From positions 60,200 through 124,199 of the forward strand of contig PAPV01000020.1 of NCBI GenBank assembly GCA_002709075.1: a stretch of 64,000 nt of DNA, in the 5' to 3' direction. Shown here one piece after another: positions 53,377 to 62,343 of this stretch; position 1 is the first letter of the stretch, and each line of letters opens with the position of its first letter. The notes beneath the pieces were generated by a model. That model ran no database searches and was not told the origin of the DNA. It saw only the letters and a list, made by a program, of their open reading frames with translations. The DNA comes from Rhodospirillaceae bacterium. Lineage in GTDB: Bacteria; Pseudomonadota; Alphaproteobacteria; MPNO01; UBA2964. The translations under genes were made by a program, and so were the position numbers.

Positions 53377-53720
53377 ACTTCCATTCCTTATCATCGGAAA
53401 AAAGACTGATATTTAGAAAAAATTAAGATAATATGTCCCATTGACATTTTTATGCTCATCCGCGGAAAGTTTCTTTTCCGTTGGTTTGATTTTCTCCTGT
53501 AAATATCTAACTCGATTATTTCAAACATAATGCAAGTGTAAAGTTACTTTGTCATTTGCACACTGAGTGATCTCACAAAAAGGATTGCAAAATTTATTCT
53601 CTCCAAATCTAGTGAACTTAATTGGGCCACAGAATTGGACCAAAGAATGGCTATCTCTGAGCTTTCGTTTACGTTATGTCTGACTGAAAAATAGGTGAAT
53701 GAATTTGATATACTGAGAAG
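53377..53720. other. intergenic region, no gene seen
   Basis: About 340 AT-rich bases between the integrase relic and the terminator of the TAXI receptor gene. Frames are short and unsupported. The missing integrase catalytic domain was not found here. Confidence 0.5.
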
Positions 53721-53748
53721 AAAAAAAGGGGCGATAGGCCCCTTTTTT
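53721..53748 (-). terminator. intrinsic terminator of the TAXI/TRAP operon (bidirectional)
   Basis: GGGGC (53728-53732) and GCCCC (53738-53742) around a GATAG loop, flanked by seven A and six T, so it works on either strand. It lies just beyond the minus-strand receptor stop. Confidence 0.85.
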
Positions 53749-53764
53749 GTCAATTTTTACATTC

Positions 53765-54733
53765 TCATTTCAGCCCTAGCTCTTTATAAGCTCTAAGGGC
53801 TCCCGGATGCATTTTGACCCCAGCATTTTTGAATGCACTCATCCCAGGCTTTGGATTCCATGACTTATAAACCGTTTTCATGAACTTTCTGGTTTTTTCA
53901 GTATAAACATATTTTACAATTTTATAAATTGTCTCCTCTGGCACAGAGGCTTGCGCCATGACAGTACTGGGAACACCATAAGATTGCGCATCGTTGACCA
54001 CACCGTCGCCATAATCTTTTGCTTTGATTGTATAAGGCGCGAATGCTGGGTTCTTACCCATCAATGTTTTAAGCTCATTTTGTGTGAGAGAAATTAAACG
54101 AATTTTTCTTGTTGCAGCGAGAGCGGACACAACTGGCACAGGTACCGCAGAAGCTACTGCGAATGCATCAATATTACCGTCACGTAAAGCATTTCCAGCT
54201 TCGCTAAACCCTAGAAACTGCGCTTTAACCGAACTTCGAACACCGGCTGCTCGAAGTATCAGGTCAGCATTTGCAGAAGTCCCGCTCCCCGCCTTTGCCA
54301 ATGAAACTCTTTTTCCTTTTAAATCAGAAAATAGCTTAATATTATCTTTTGCCAAACTCACAAAGTGGATTGGCGAAATGGTTAGAGACATAAGAGCCCG
54401 TAAGTTTGTTGCTGGCTTTTTCCCTTTAAATTTTCCTGTCGCTGTGACTGCGTTATAAACCGCTCCTAAGTTGGCAAGGCCTAGGTCCAATCCACCATTT
54501 TCTTGGCTCAACATACGCATATTGGTGGTCGAACCAGCAGTCGTTCGGGTGGAGAGTGTAATACCTTTTATATCCCTGGTAATCGCGGTAGAGAGACCCC
54601 CACCCATGAGAAAGTAGCTACCACCAGGTGAACTAGTCCCTAAAACAAGATTTTTGGCTGAAACGAACGTAGGCGACACGAGTAAACCTAACAACGTTAC
54701 AGCAGCTAAAAACGATCTTTGACCACTCTGCAT
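53765..54733 (-). CDS. TAXI-family TRAP transporter solute-binding protein
   Basis: The receptor for the second TAXI-type system. A signal peptide (about 1-26) is followed by LVLGTSSPGGSYFLMGGGLSTAI, the STTNMRMLSQENGGLDLGLANLG segment, and KGKRVSLAKAGSGTSANADLILRAAG. Length 322. It comes after the fused permease on the minus strand and ends in a good terminator. The receptor is clearly different from the one at 31019. The ligand is unknown; gene context suggests a cyclic amide or its breakdown product. Confidence 0.92.
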   Translation of the reverse strand: MQSGQRSFLAAVTLLGLLVSPTFVSAKNLVLGTSSPGGSYFLMGGGLSTAITRDIKGITLSTRTTAGSTTNMRMLSQENGGLDLGLANLGAVYNAVTATGKFKGKKPATNLRALMSLTISPIHFVSLAKDNIKLFSDLKGKRVSLAKAGSGTSANADLILRAAGVRSSVKAQFLGFSEAGNALRDGNIDAFAVASAVPVPVVSALAATRKIRLISLTQNELKTLMGKNPAFAPYTIKAKDYGDGVVNDAQSYGVPSTVMAQASVPEETIYKIVKYVYTEKTRKFMKTVYKSWNPKPGMSAFKNAGVKMHPGALRAYKELGLK

Positions 54734-54825
54734 GCTTATTTCCTTTCTGATTATCGTTCGATCATAGGTTAAAACTTACACAATCAATCTTTTTTACGTT
54801 AAAGTAGACGAATAAATAGATTCGT

Positions 54826-56694
54826 TCAATTTTTAGTTTTGTAAAACTGCCATAAAACAAACAAAGAAAATAAAATCAATGGCACTATTGTGTAAACACC
54901 ATGTGTTAAAACCAATGCAATGCCTATTATCACGGCTAATATGCGTAAAGCGGGACTCATTTTAGAGTAGAAAAATCCCTCGATACCGCTCGAAATAGCG
55001 ACTCCCCCGAGAGCGAGTGTCCCAATAGTTAATCCTATGTCTAAAGCGCTACCAGTTAAAAGCAGTCCTGGCTGGTAGACAAATAAAACAGGCAAATAAA
55101 AGATAGCCATCGCTTTTAACATGGCTGCATTACAAACTGGCCATAATTTTGCTTTCGAAATGCCGGCGGCCATATAAGATGCCAAGGCGACCGGAGGCGT
55201 CACATTAGAGGCCTGCCCCCACCAAAGCACGAGTAAGTGCGCAGCCATTACTGGAATGTCAAGCTGAATAAGAGCAGGAGCTGCTAAGGTTGCAAGAATA
55301 ACGTATGCTGGTATGACCGAGAGACCCATACCTAATATATACCCGATTACAAATATAAAAATCAGAGTAAAAGCTAAATTACTCTCAGCTAGGTCTATAA
55401 TTAGTCCCGTAATTCTTATTCCGGTTCCAGGCAGCAGAACAGCACCAGCAATAATAGAGACCGGCCCAGCGATAGCAATGATTGGTAAAGAGCTTTTTGC
55501 TCCCTCTGCGAGCGAGACAATAATGTCTTTCAAACCCATTTTTCTTCTGCTGAGCCAGCTCGCTAAAATTACGCTGCCAATAGCTAACAGGCCGATACGG
55601 CGCAGAGAATAGTCCAAGTAAACGAGCACAACTATAACAATTACTGGAATTAAATACATCCAACCCTGTTTCAAGGTTTCTCGAAAAGGCGGACACTCGT
55701 TGGGTGGTAACCCTCTCAGGTCATTACGCATTGCGTAAAAATGTACCTGAAGATAAACATTAAGAAAGTAAAGTAATGCAGGAATAGTAGCATAGAGGAC
55801 GATCGTACCATAGGAAAAACCTGTTAAAGCTACCATAATAAACGCGGACGCTCCCATTACAGGAGGCATAACCGTGCCCCCTGTCGATGCTGCAGCCTCA
55901 ATACCCCCGGCGACAGCAGGTCGATACCCAGTTTTTATCATCATTGGAATAGTGATACTTCCAGTAATCGCAACGTTCGCAGATGCAGAGCCTGAAATAC
56001 TCGCTGTAATAAAACTTGATCCAACCGCCGCTTTTGCTCCACCTCCTGCTCTTTTACCTAAAAAAGAAAGACAAATGTCAGTAAAGAAATCAGAAGCACC
56101 GGACCGAATTAAAAAGACCCCGAAAACGAGAAAGAGAAAAAGGTTTGATGACAACACATATGTAATTGAACCATACAGACCATCTGTCTGGGCATATAGA
56201 GCCGTCGCAATTTGTCGAAAATCAAATCCTCCGTGGACGAAGGGCCAAGGAACAAAAGAGCCAAAATACAAGAACGCAAGAAACGCTGTGGAAATAATCG
56301 CCATTGATAAACCAAGGGAACGCCGTCCTGCTTCAATAACGCCAATAATCATTATCCAGCCCATCCACATATCAAAGTCACCTATGGGAAACCCCTCGTT
56401 TTCCGCGAATACGAGGTATTGATCATTAAAACGGTATGTTGCTACGCACGTTCCGATTAACAAAACCGCGTCTAACAATCTTCCCGTGATCGCCTTTGAA
56501 AGAGGGTAGGCACATATCGACAGGGCAACTCCGGCGAAGATAAAAAGGCTCCTATCAAGTGCAGGACTAAATGTACCGAAAGTAGCTACATAGATATAGT
56601 ATGATGTTGTACCCAACGCGACGGCAAAGGCGATATTTTGCCATTCGCCTCTAAAACGTCTACTGAGTTCTCTAAGATTTAAATCTATTTTCAT
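54826..56694 (-). CDS. TRAP transporter fused permease (4TM + 12TM)
   Basis: A 622-residue fused TRAP membrane subunit without the C-terminal DUF3394 part seen in the other copy. It has many helices, with SSFITASISGSASANVAITGSITIPMMIKTGYRPAVAGGIEAAASTGGTVMPPVMGASAFIMV in the DctM half and GYILGMGLSVIPAYVILATLAAPALIQL near the second pore loop. ATG at 56694 is used; a TTG at 56700 would add two residues. It is the first gene of the operon with the TAXI receptor and divergent from the ornithine cyclodeaminase-like gene. Confidence 0.92.
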   Translation of the reverse strand: MKIDLNLRELSRRFRGEWQNIAFAVALGTTSYYIYVATFGTFSPALDRSLFIFAGVALSICAYPLSKAITGRLLDAVLLIGTCVATYRFNDQYLVFAENEGFPIGDFDMWMGWIMIIGVIEAGRRSLGLSMAIISTAFLAFLYFGSFVPWPFVHGGFDFRQIATALYAQTDGLYGSITYVLSSNLFLFLVFGVFLIRSGASDFFTDICLSFLGKRAGGGAKAAVGSSFITASISGSASANVAITGSITIPMMIKTGYRPAVAGGIEAAASTGGTVMPPVMGASAFIMVALTGFSYGTIVLYATIPALLYFLNVYLQVHFYAMRNDLRGLPPNECPPFRETLKQGWMYLIPVIVIVVLVYLDYSLRRIGLLAIGSVILASWLSRRKMGLKDIIVSLAEGAKSSLPIIAIAGPVSIIAGAVLLPGTGIRITGLIIDLAESNLAFTLIFIFVIGYILGMGLSVIPAYVILATLAAPALIQLDIPVMAAHLLVLWWGQASNVTPPVALASYMAAGISKAKLWPVCNAAMLKAMAIFYLPVLFVYQPGLLLTGSALDIGLTIGTLALGGVAISSGIEGFFYSKMSPALRILAVIIGIALVLTHGVYTIVPLILFSLFVLWQFYKTKN

Positions 56695-56829
56695 ATCCAA
56701 TCGGAAAAAAACAATATAGTAGGAGGTAAGTAAATCTGCCCTTAAAATTATAATTCAACGTTGACAAATTTAGTCAGATCTACCCAAAATCAAAAGTATT
56801 TAAACTGCTTCTGATTATAACCTTAAACG

Positions 56830-57846
56830 ATGAACGTAGCTAACACCACTCCTATTCGCATTTTAAGGGAACCTGATCTCAGGGCTGTCTTAAACGTATC
56901 AGACGCGCTTTCCATAATTGAAAAGACTTTTGCTGACTATGGTTCTTCTTACACACAATGTTTATCCAGGCCTCCATCTCTATTTGCTGGTTCTGGGGAA
57001 AAGGGAGACGGTGCAGTCAAAGTTAAGGCGGCAACATTAACTACTCAAAAAGTGACCGGGGTTAGGCTTATAAGTGACCGTAGGATTGGCGAAAAGGTGA
57101 AAAGCCATCACATTCTATGCATTTTTGACGATACCACTGCTTTGCCTATTGGGCTTATTGATGAGACTTGGCTTCACCGATTTCGTACTGCGCTAACAGG
57201 TGTAGTCGCGGCCAAAATTTTGGCTAAATCGAACTCGTCACAAGTCGCGCTAATCGGCGCAGGTGCAATCGCCTCACAACTTTTTCCTGCCCTAACAGAC
57301 AGTTTTAATTTATCTGAGATAAGGGTGGTTGCAAAACATTCAAAAAATGCAAGGATTTTCTGTGAGAAACATCAAAGGCTATCACGCGCTAAATTGTCGC
57401 CTGTTCTTAATGCTGCTGATGCAGTGCATGGCGCAGATATAGTAATAACTCTTACTTTTGCGCAAGAGCCTGTAATATTTCCTGGGATGCTAAAACCAGG
57501 CAGTTTTCTATGTTCAATGGGCGAAACTGAGGAGGTTGATTTGACTGTACTTGATGAAATCGATTGTTTCGTCGTTGATGATTTTAATTATGCGACGGTC
57601 TTGGGTGATATCGCGCAATGGATAAAAAGGGGTAAAATTAGTCGAGAAAACTTAGAATCAAAGGTAGATGCAAATATAGGGGAAATTATAGCAAATCGAA
57701 AGCCAGGTAGAAAAACACAAAACGATAAGATCATGTCTATTATTCAAGGGATGGCAATTTGTGATCTTGCATTAGCTCATTTTGCACTCAAACAGGCATC
57801 TATTATGAACTTAGGTGAAGAAATATCGCTTTTCGAATGGCAGTAG
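56830..57846 (+). CDS. ornithine cyclodeaminase / mu-crystallin family protein
   Basis: An NAD(P)-dependent enzyme of the OCD family (ornithine cyclodeaminase, alanine dehydrogenase, delta1-piperideine or pyrroline-2-carboxylate reductase). Conserved features are VKVKAATLTTQKVTGVRLISDRRIG, the RTALTGVVAAKILAKSNSSQVALIGAGAIASQ Rossmann motif, and CSMGETEEVDLTVLDEIDCFVVDD. Length 338 is normal. It is divergent from the TRAP operon. The exact reaction is not predictable; reduction of a cyclic imine or an amino acid is most likely. Confidence 0.87.
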   Translation: MNVANTTPIRILREPDLRAVLNVSDALSIIEKTFADYGSSYTQCLSRPPSLFAGSGEKGDGAVKVKAATLTTQKVTGVRLISDRRIGEKVKSHHILCIFDDTTALPIGLIDETWLHRFRTALTGVVAAKILAKSNSSQVALIGAGAIASQLFPALTDSFNLSEIRVVAKHSKNARIFCEKHQRLSRAKLSPVLNAADAVHGADIVITLTFAQEPVIFPGMLKPGSFLCSMGETEEVDLTVLDEIDCFVVDDFNYATVLGDIAQWIKRGKISRENLESKVDANIGEIIANRKPGRKTQNDKIMSIIQGMAICDLALAHFALKQASIMNLGEEISLFEWQ

Positions 57847-57871
57847 TGTGAGCAAAATTTGTCTGTAGTTA

Positions 57872-58672
57872 TCAGTGGTTATTCAATAACTTGCCGAAAC
57901 CTTGAACAGTGGTTTTTATTCCAATTAATCTAAGGCACTGCCAGAATGTAGCCTGATTGCTGGTTATAACCGGTTTTCCAACTTCGTTTTCCAAATCCTG
58001 GATAATCGAAAGGGATGGTAAATTCGTGCAACTTATAAAGATCGCGTCGGCATCTTTTGAATTGACCAAGGAACCAAGTTTTGCTGCAACCTGCGGTGGG
58101 ACCCGTCCAATATTGGCACGTTCTTGCGCGGACTCTCCCATCTGAAGACTCCGTAATGCCACAACCTCAATTCCATGTTCTGCAAACCATTCTTTTTCAC
58201 GTTTATTGACGAAATCAGTTCGTGGCGTTGCCAATCCTATCCGCTTTACCCCTAAAGCTTTCATTGAATCGAGAACTGCAGTTGCTGTTAGCACACTTGG
58301 AGCGCCGGTTAACCGTGACATGGTCTTGAGTATTGGTTCGCCATCAGCAAAATAGGTGCAGGATGTGCAACCAAACGCAACTACGTCAATGTCTGCAGAT
58401 CCGAGATTACGGCTCGCATCTTCTACGTTACTAGCAATTTGTTTATAAAGTGCTGGCTCTTGCGGACCATCTTGGAAAGCCCGAGAAACGTGAATAGATA
58501 CTCCATCAGGTGCCATCATTTGAAATTCAGGCTCAATACTTGTATTTGTTGAGGGACAGATCAAACCAATTTTCCCGCGCCAACCATATGGCGTATACAT
58601 GGCTAGAGCCTTGCTATCCGTGGAAAATTTCTCCACATCGCCCCTTATTTGTTTGTGTTTTGTGTCAGTCAT
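57872..58672 (-). CDS. Asp/Glu racemase-superfamily enzyme (maleate isomerase / arylmalonate decarboxylase-like)
   Basis: Two-cysteine enzyme fold. The N-terminal GWRGKIGLICPSTNTSIEPEFQMMAPDGVSIHVSR is typical of maleate cis-trans isomerase and AMDase. One catalytic region is FGCTSCTYFADGE (C102, C105), and the second is FISCTNLPS (C215), so both half-sites have a cysteine, which favours isomerase or racemase chemistry over decarboxylation. The length is 266. It lies between the OCD gene and the barbiturase-like gene on the same strand as the latter (24 bases apart) and probably acts on the ring-opening product. Confidence 0.85.
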   Translation of the reverse strand: MTDTKHKQIRGDVEKFSTDSKALAMYTPYGWRGKIGLICPSTNTSIEPEFQMMAPDGVSIHVSRAFQDGPQEPALYKQIASNVEDASRNLGSADIDVVAFGCTSCTYFADGEPILKTMSRLTGAPSVLTATAVLDSMKALGVKRIGLATPRTDFVNKREKEWFAEHGIEVVALRSLQMGESAQERANIGRVPPQVAAKLGSLVNSKDADAIFISCTNLPSLSIIQDLENEVGKPVITSNQATFWQCLRLIGIKTTVQGFGKLLNNH

Positions 58673-58695
58673 ATTTATTAAACCAAGCTGATTGT

Positions 58696-59778
58696 CTAAA
58701 CTTTAGTTATGCAGGAAAATATGCCACCGCCTGTCTTTGCTTGATGCTCTGTTCCACCGCTAACAAAAAGTTTTCCGGTTCCCAGCAATCCTCCTATTAA
58801 ACCGCTTGCTGCTGCTCGCATATGTTTGTCTGGATCAAGTTCACTTTGAAAAATAGTTGTCCGATCCCCACGAACCAATCCACTAGAAGCGACCCCAGCT
58901 TTTAGGAATGTCGCTTTGAGCAGATCTGTATTATCTAGTTCCCCAATCTCATCAAGCGAGCAACCCGCCCCGAGCAACATCTTCTTTATACTTCCCGTAT
59001 CAAGGATATCTTCAATTGGAGTTGTGTGAACACGGAACCCACCTGTTTTCCCTAGCCTGTTACCAAGCACAAGAACCTCACCTACATCAACCTCGGTTCC
59101 TGAAAACGCCATGCATTTATTTGAAAATTGGTTTAAGTCTGTTCCAATTTTTACATTTCGTATTTCTTCCATCCCAATCTCTCCTAAAGCTAGTGCAACA
59201 CCTAGAGCTGCCGCACCGCGAGATTGCCCACTAGATCCCGCCCGACCTATGACACTGGTGTCTCCCGTCTTAACTGCTGCTTGATGCGTTAAAATTGGGC
59301 TTTTGACAAAAACTAGTTTCACTTGGCTTGCAGACAAATTAGCCTCTGCCATGGAGGCTTTGACTGCATCAGATACCAATGTGATGTGTTTTAACGTAAC
59401 AAGTTCCGTGGCGTGTATAGGTCTTGTTTGGGCACCGCCCATTGAGAGCCGGAGACTCTCTGAACTGAGTTTTAAATCGCTGTCGTCATCTAAAACAGAA
59501 AACATGTAAACGCAGGGACTAAGTACGCCTTCGCAACCGGTGGAGAAAATTATTGTAGATTTTTCAAGCAAGGCTTCACCACCCAATTCTGAGATAGTAT
59601 TTTTAGCATTATCAACCGCTACTTGCCTTGAGAAATCATTGATGGTTGCTGTTCCCTCCGTTTTTCCGATAAGAGCGAGCCGTTTGACCTTCTTCAAAGG
59701 TAATGCACTAAGAAATTGTTTTAAGCCAGCCACATCCCCGGGATGTTCCGTCGAGTAAGCATCAACTAATGTATGCAT
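58696..59778 (-). CDS. ring-opening amidohydrolase (barbiturase / cyanuric acid amidohydrolase family)
   Basis: Members of this rare family open cyanuric or barbituric acid using a Ser-Lys dyad in each of three repeats. Repeat landmarks seen are STGCEGVLSPCVYMF, VIGRAGSSGQSRGAAALGVALALGE and KLFVSGGTEHQAKTGGG at the end. The length is 360 with ATG at 59778, which has an AAGG site upstream; a TTG at 59805 is not needed. The family's substrates are cyclic imides or ureides. Its neighbours (racemase-like, OCD, TRAP) suggest catabolism of such a compound as a nitrogen source. Confidence 0.88.
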   Translation of the reverse strand: MHTLVDAYSTEHPGDVAGLKQFLSALPLKKVKRLALIGKTEGTATINDFSRQVAVDNAKNTISELGGEALLEKSTIIFSTGCEGVLSPCVYMFSVLDDDSDLKLSSESLRLSMGGAQTRPIHATELVTLKHITLVSDAVKASMAEANLSASQVKLVFVKSPILTHQAAVKTGDTSVIGRAGSSGQSRGAAALGVALALGEIGMEEIRNVKIGTDLNQFSNKCMAFSGTEVDVGEVLVLGNRLGKTGGFRVHTTPIEDILDTGSIKKMLLGAGCSLDEIGELDNTDLLKATFLKAGVASSGLVRGDRTTIFQSELDPDKHMRAAASGLIGGLLGTGKLFVSGGTEHQAKTGGGIFSCITKV

Positions 59779-60378
59779 ATAGTTTGCCTTTATTCCGTGT
59801 ACCAAAACTTCGAAATGGTAAAATTGTGTAAATAGAAAACTTACTATATCGTGAGAATCAAATCATTAAATTAAAATAATAGCTTGTTCTGTAACAGTAG
59901 CCAAAATATATTTCAGGTTAGGATGAATATTTCTCTGGGAGGAGGATACAATAATTAGATTGGCAGGTAAGTACCAAGTCGTCTCTGGGGTACGGACTCG
60001 ATATGTGAAAAAAAGGGTCTGATGATACCGTGGTCTTATTTCACCAAGGGAATTTTGGTTCTACTATTAGCGCGGATGCTAAAAAGGATTGGGGACAAAC
60101 TATTGATGATCTTGCCCGTTGGTGCCATTTCTTTGTTTTGGCGGCAAATCATTCTTGCCCTAGTGTGGGGGAGCTCTAGTGTTCACCCAAAAGGGAGGAG
60201 GTGTTTGTGAGATCTCTTTTATATTCTGGATGACTTCTTTGATAGCATTCCTTCTAGTTTTCCCAATTAAAGCCTGAAGAGCGTTTAACTCGGATCCGAA
60301 TCCAGTTCTATTTAAGAAATGAAATGCATCACGTAAATTACGTTTTTTAATCTAAATATCTAACGGTTTCTATAAATA
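59779..60378. other. intergenic region with decayed open frames
   Basis: About 600 bases. A frame from 60009 to 60179 reads DTVVLFHQGNFGSTISADA then WGQTIDDLARWCHFFV without a start codon. A second at 60022-60210 is hydrophobic. A third near 60190-60270 ends IFWMTSLIAFLLVFPIKA. They could be remains of one or more genes, including a membrane carrier, but I cannot identify them. Confidence 0.35.
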
Positions 60379-60939
60379 TCAGGAAAAAATAATTCTCATA
60401 AGTGTCATAAAATGTTTCTGCACATTATTCCTACGCGTCTCATATTTAGCGTGTGCGCTCTCTTCAATCTCGCGTTGCAAACGAATTGACCAAAGTGGTT
60501 TAACTTTAAAAGGGTGCAATGAGTATCTAACATCGATTATTCTCTCCCCATTGACTTTCGCTTTTGCAATAAAACCATCACTAAAATTCGAGAAACGATT
60601 AATATCTTTAGCTTGTTGGGATTTAAGATCAAGCCAAGGAAAATCTCTTTTAACATCAAGCTTCTTTGCCAGTTCCCCCTCAAAAATTTTTGGTGCAAAA
60701 TTTGGACGCACTGCATTTATATAAAAGATTCCATTTTCTTCATAAATGGTTCGCCACAATAGCGCGTTTGCAAACGTTGGTTTTACCAAAATTCGGGTTG
60801 GATTATGATGGCGTTGCCCAGCTAAACGTTCAACCATCATTTTCGCAGAAAAATTTTGAAACAACCCAAAACATAAATAAATGGTAATCCAAGCTACTCC
60901 AATTAAAGCCCATTTTTTCGTTCGCAAAACTATACACAA
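60379..60939 (-). CDS. YdjM-like protein (metal-dependent hydrolase family), N-terminally truncated
   Basis: Residues 30-186 match the C-terminal region of the YdjM/DUF457 membrane-bound hydrolase family: RLAGQRHHNPTRILVKPTFANALLWRTIYEENGIFYINAV, DINRFSNFSDGFIAKA and IIDVRYSLHPFKVKPLWSI. The hydrophobic N-terminal domain (four helices, about 150 residues) is missing. The upstream frame stops at a TAG about 50 bases before the TTG start used here (60939), and no continuation is clear in other frames. It is probably a truncated pseudogene, or a rare short form. Confidence 0.6.
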   Translation of the reverse strand: MCIVLRTKKWALIGVAWITIYLCFGLFQNFSAKMMVERLAGQRHHNPTRILVKPTFANALLWRTIYEENGIFYINAVRPNFAPKIFEGELAKKLDVKRDFPWLDLKSQQAKDINRFSNFSDGFIAKAKVNGERIIDVRYSLHPFKVKPLWSIRLQREIEESAHAKYETRRNNVQKHFMTLMRIIFS

Positions 60940-61144
60940 GGTTTTTGTTTCATCAGCTAAAGAGGACTTCGATACCGCAAGCTCTGAAGCTCTCTAATCA
61001 CAGTGGACGACTCAGGTTGGTAAAAGGACTGACAGGATCGGTGCACGAATACGCAAAGGTAACTATGCCTAACTCAAACAACATCCATTCCTTCGGGATC
61101 GGCGTATATGTTTATAAATATTAAATGATGCAAGGCAATATATT

Positions 61145-61246
61145 ATGGACCCTAAAGACCCTAATATTAGGAAGATGCGTTGGCGCAGTATTGGCTTTCC
61201 ATTAGGTGCTTCAGCATTGGTAATTTTGGCATCTATACACTTCTAA
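61145..61246 (+). CDS. 33-residue membrane microprotein
   Basis: ATG at 61145 follows AAGGCAAT, an acceptable ribosome binding site. The peptide starts MDPKDPNIRKMRWRS and then has one hydrophobic helix (IGFPLGASALVILASIHF). The architecture (polar, basic N-terminus, then one span at the very C-terminus) is like the microproteins at 48805 and 50868. Evidence is only from the sequence form. Confidence 0.5.
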   Translation: MDPKDPNIRKMRWRSIGFPLGASALVILASIHF

Positions 61247-61347
61247 GTGAGCAATCAACAAGTATTTTAAGGAGCATCAATATATCTTTGTTTACAATAA
61301 CGCAAACTTATTTCATCTTCATCATCTAAGAAAGCGTCTCAAATAAA

Positions 61348-62343
61348 TTAATTTTGTTCTTTGTGTTTGCGACGTTTTTGAGGGCAATCAGAAGGTCTAT
61401 TTCCTCGAACTCGTGGTCTATTTTGCCCTCGGAGATTAAAACTCTCATCCGGTTTTCCCACAAAACAGCGTGGTATGAATGGCCATCTAGAGGTAAGAAA
61501 ATAAGCATAGGTACCATTTGTGAAATCTGGCGTAGATACAAATAATCCATTGCATTGATCTAGATCTCCAGTGCCTTCGCGATATTCATAATCGGCAATA
61601 AAAGTCCCATCGTAGGTGCCACCAGGGTTATCACCATCAGATGAACGCTTCCCGGATTTTAATTGATAACTTGATTTCAATTCCTTAATACCATCTTTAG
61701 AATTTTCTTTATTTGAGTATCCATAAAGACTGTAAATTGGAAAGCCATCGGCCGCCCATCCAATCACTTTTGAATGGGTTTCACTTGTTACATTTTCTTT
61801 TGACATTAAAGCCTCCGGCAAACCATGGTAGTGATATTTTCCACCTGGTTGTACATGTGCGTAACTTTCGTCGGGTCCTAGCTGTACAGCACCAGATAGC
61901 GCCTCGTATCGCCAAACCGAACCTCGGTTACCTTTGAACCATTCCGCCGCTAAAGGTTCAAAAGGAACACCATTTATCGCAACACCAAATGCCATTCCAG
62001 GCTTTAGTGGAGTTGGTCGGTTATTTTTTCTAGGGCGCAGTGGTACGATAAAGTTGTGCTCTTGTTCTTGTATTTGATGAGGATTTCCACAATTTGGGAA
62101 CCTTCCTACTAAATGATTAGGAATACCGTTTGATCGAATTATTCTGGTACCACCTTTTTTTTCAATGGTAACACTCGGTGAGTTTTCTAGTCGAATAACT
62201 GATGGCTCAAGTTTTATAGGTTTGGTTTGCGTTGCTGTGTGATAACGGGTGGGTGGCCCTTTACGTTCACGATGATCCCTTCCAACTGTTATGGCAGAAG
62301 CAAAAAAAATACTAAAAAATACAATTATACTTACTAACTTCAT
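61348..62343 (-). CDS. exported YHYH-domain protein
   Basis: A 331-residue secreted protein of the YHYH family. ATG at 62343 has GGAGAG 6 bases upstream and gives a signal peptide (MKLVSIIVFFSIFFASAITVG). Diagnostic segments are VRRE-like SNGIPNHLVGRFPNCGNPHQIQEQ, GMAFGVAINGVPFEPLAAEW, the YHYH motif in GGKYHYHGLPEAL, KVIGWAADGFPIYSLYGY, and LDQCNGLF. The family's function is unknown; two or more Cys suggest disulfides. A longer version from upstream would lack the signal peptide and is rejected. Confidence 0.87.
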   Translation of the reverse strand: MKLVSIIVFFSIFFASAITVGRDHRERKGPPTRYHTATQTKPIKLEPSVIRLENSPSVTIEKKGGTRIIRSNGIPNHLVGRFPNCGNPHQIQEQEHNFIVPLRPRKNNRPTPLKPGMAFGVAINGVPFEPLAAEWFKGNRGSVWRYEALSGAVQLGPDESYAHVQPGGKYHYHGLPEALMSKENVTSETHSKVIGWAADGFPIYSLYGYSNKENSKDGIKELKSSYQLKSGKRSSDGDNPGGTYDGTFIADYEYREGTGDLDQCNGLFVSTPDFTNGTYAYFLTSRWPFIPRCFVGKPDESFNLRGQNRPRVRGNRPSDCPQKRRKHKEQN

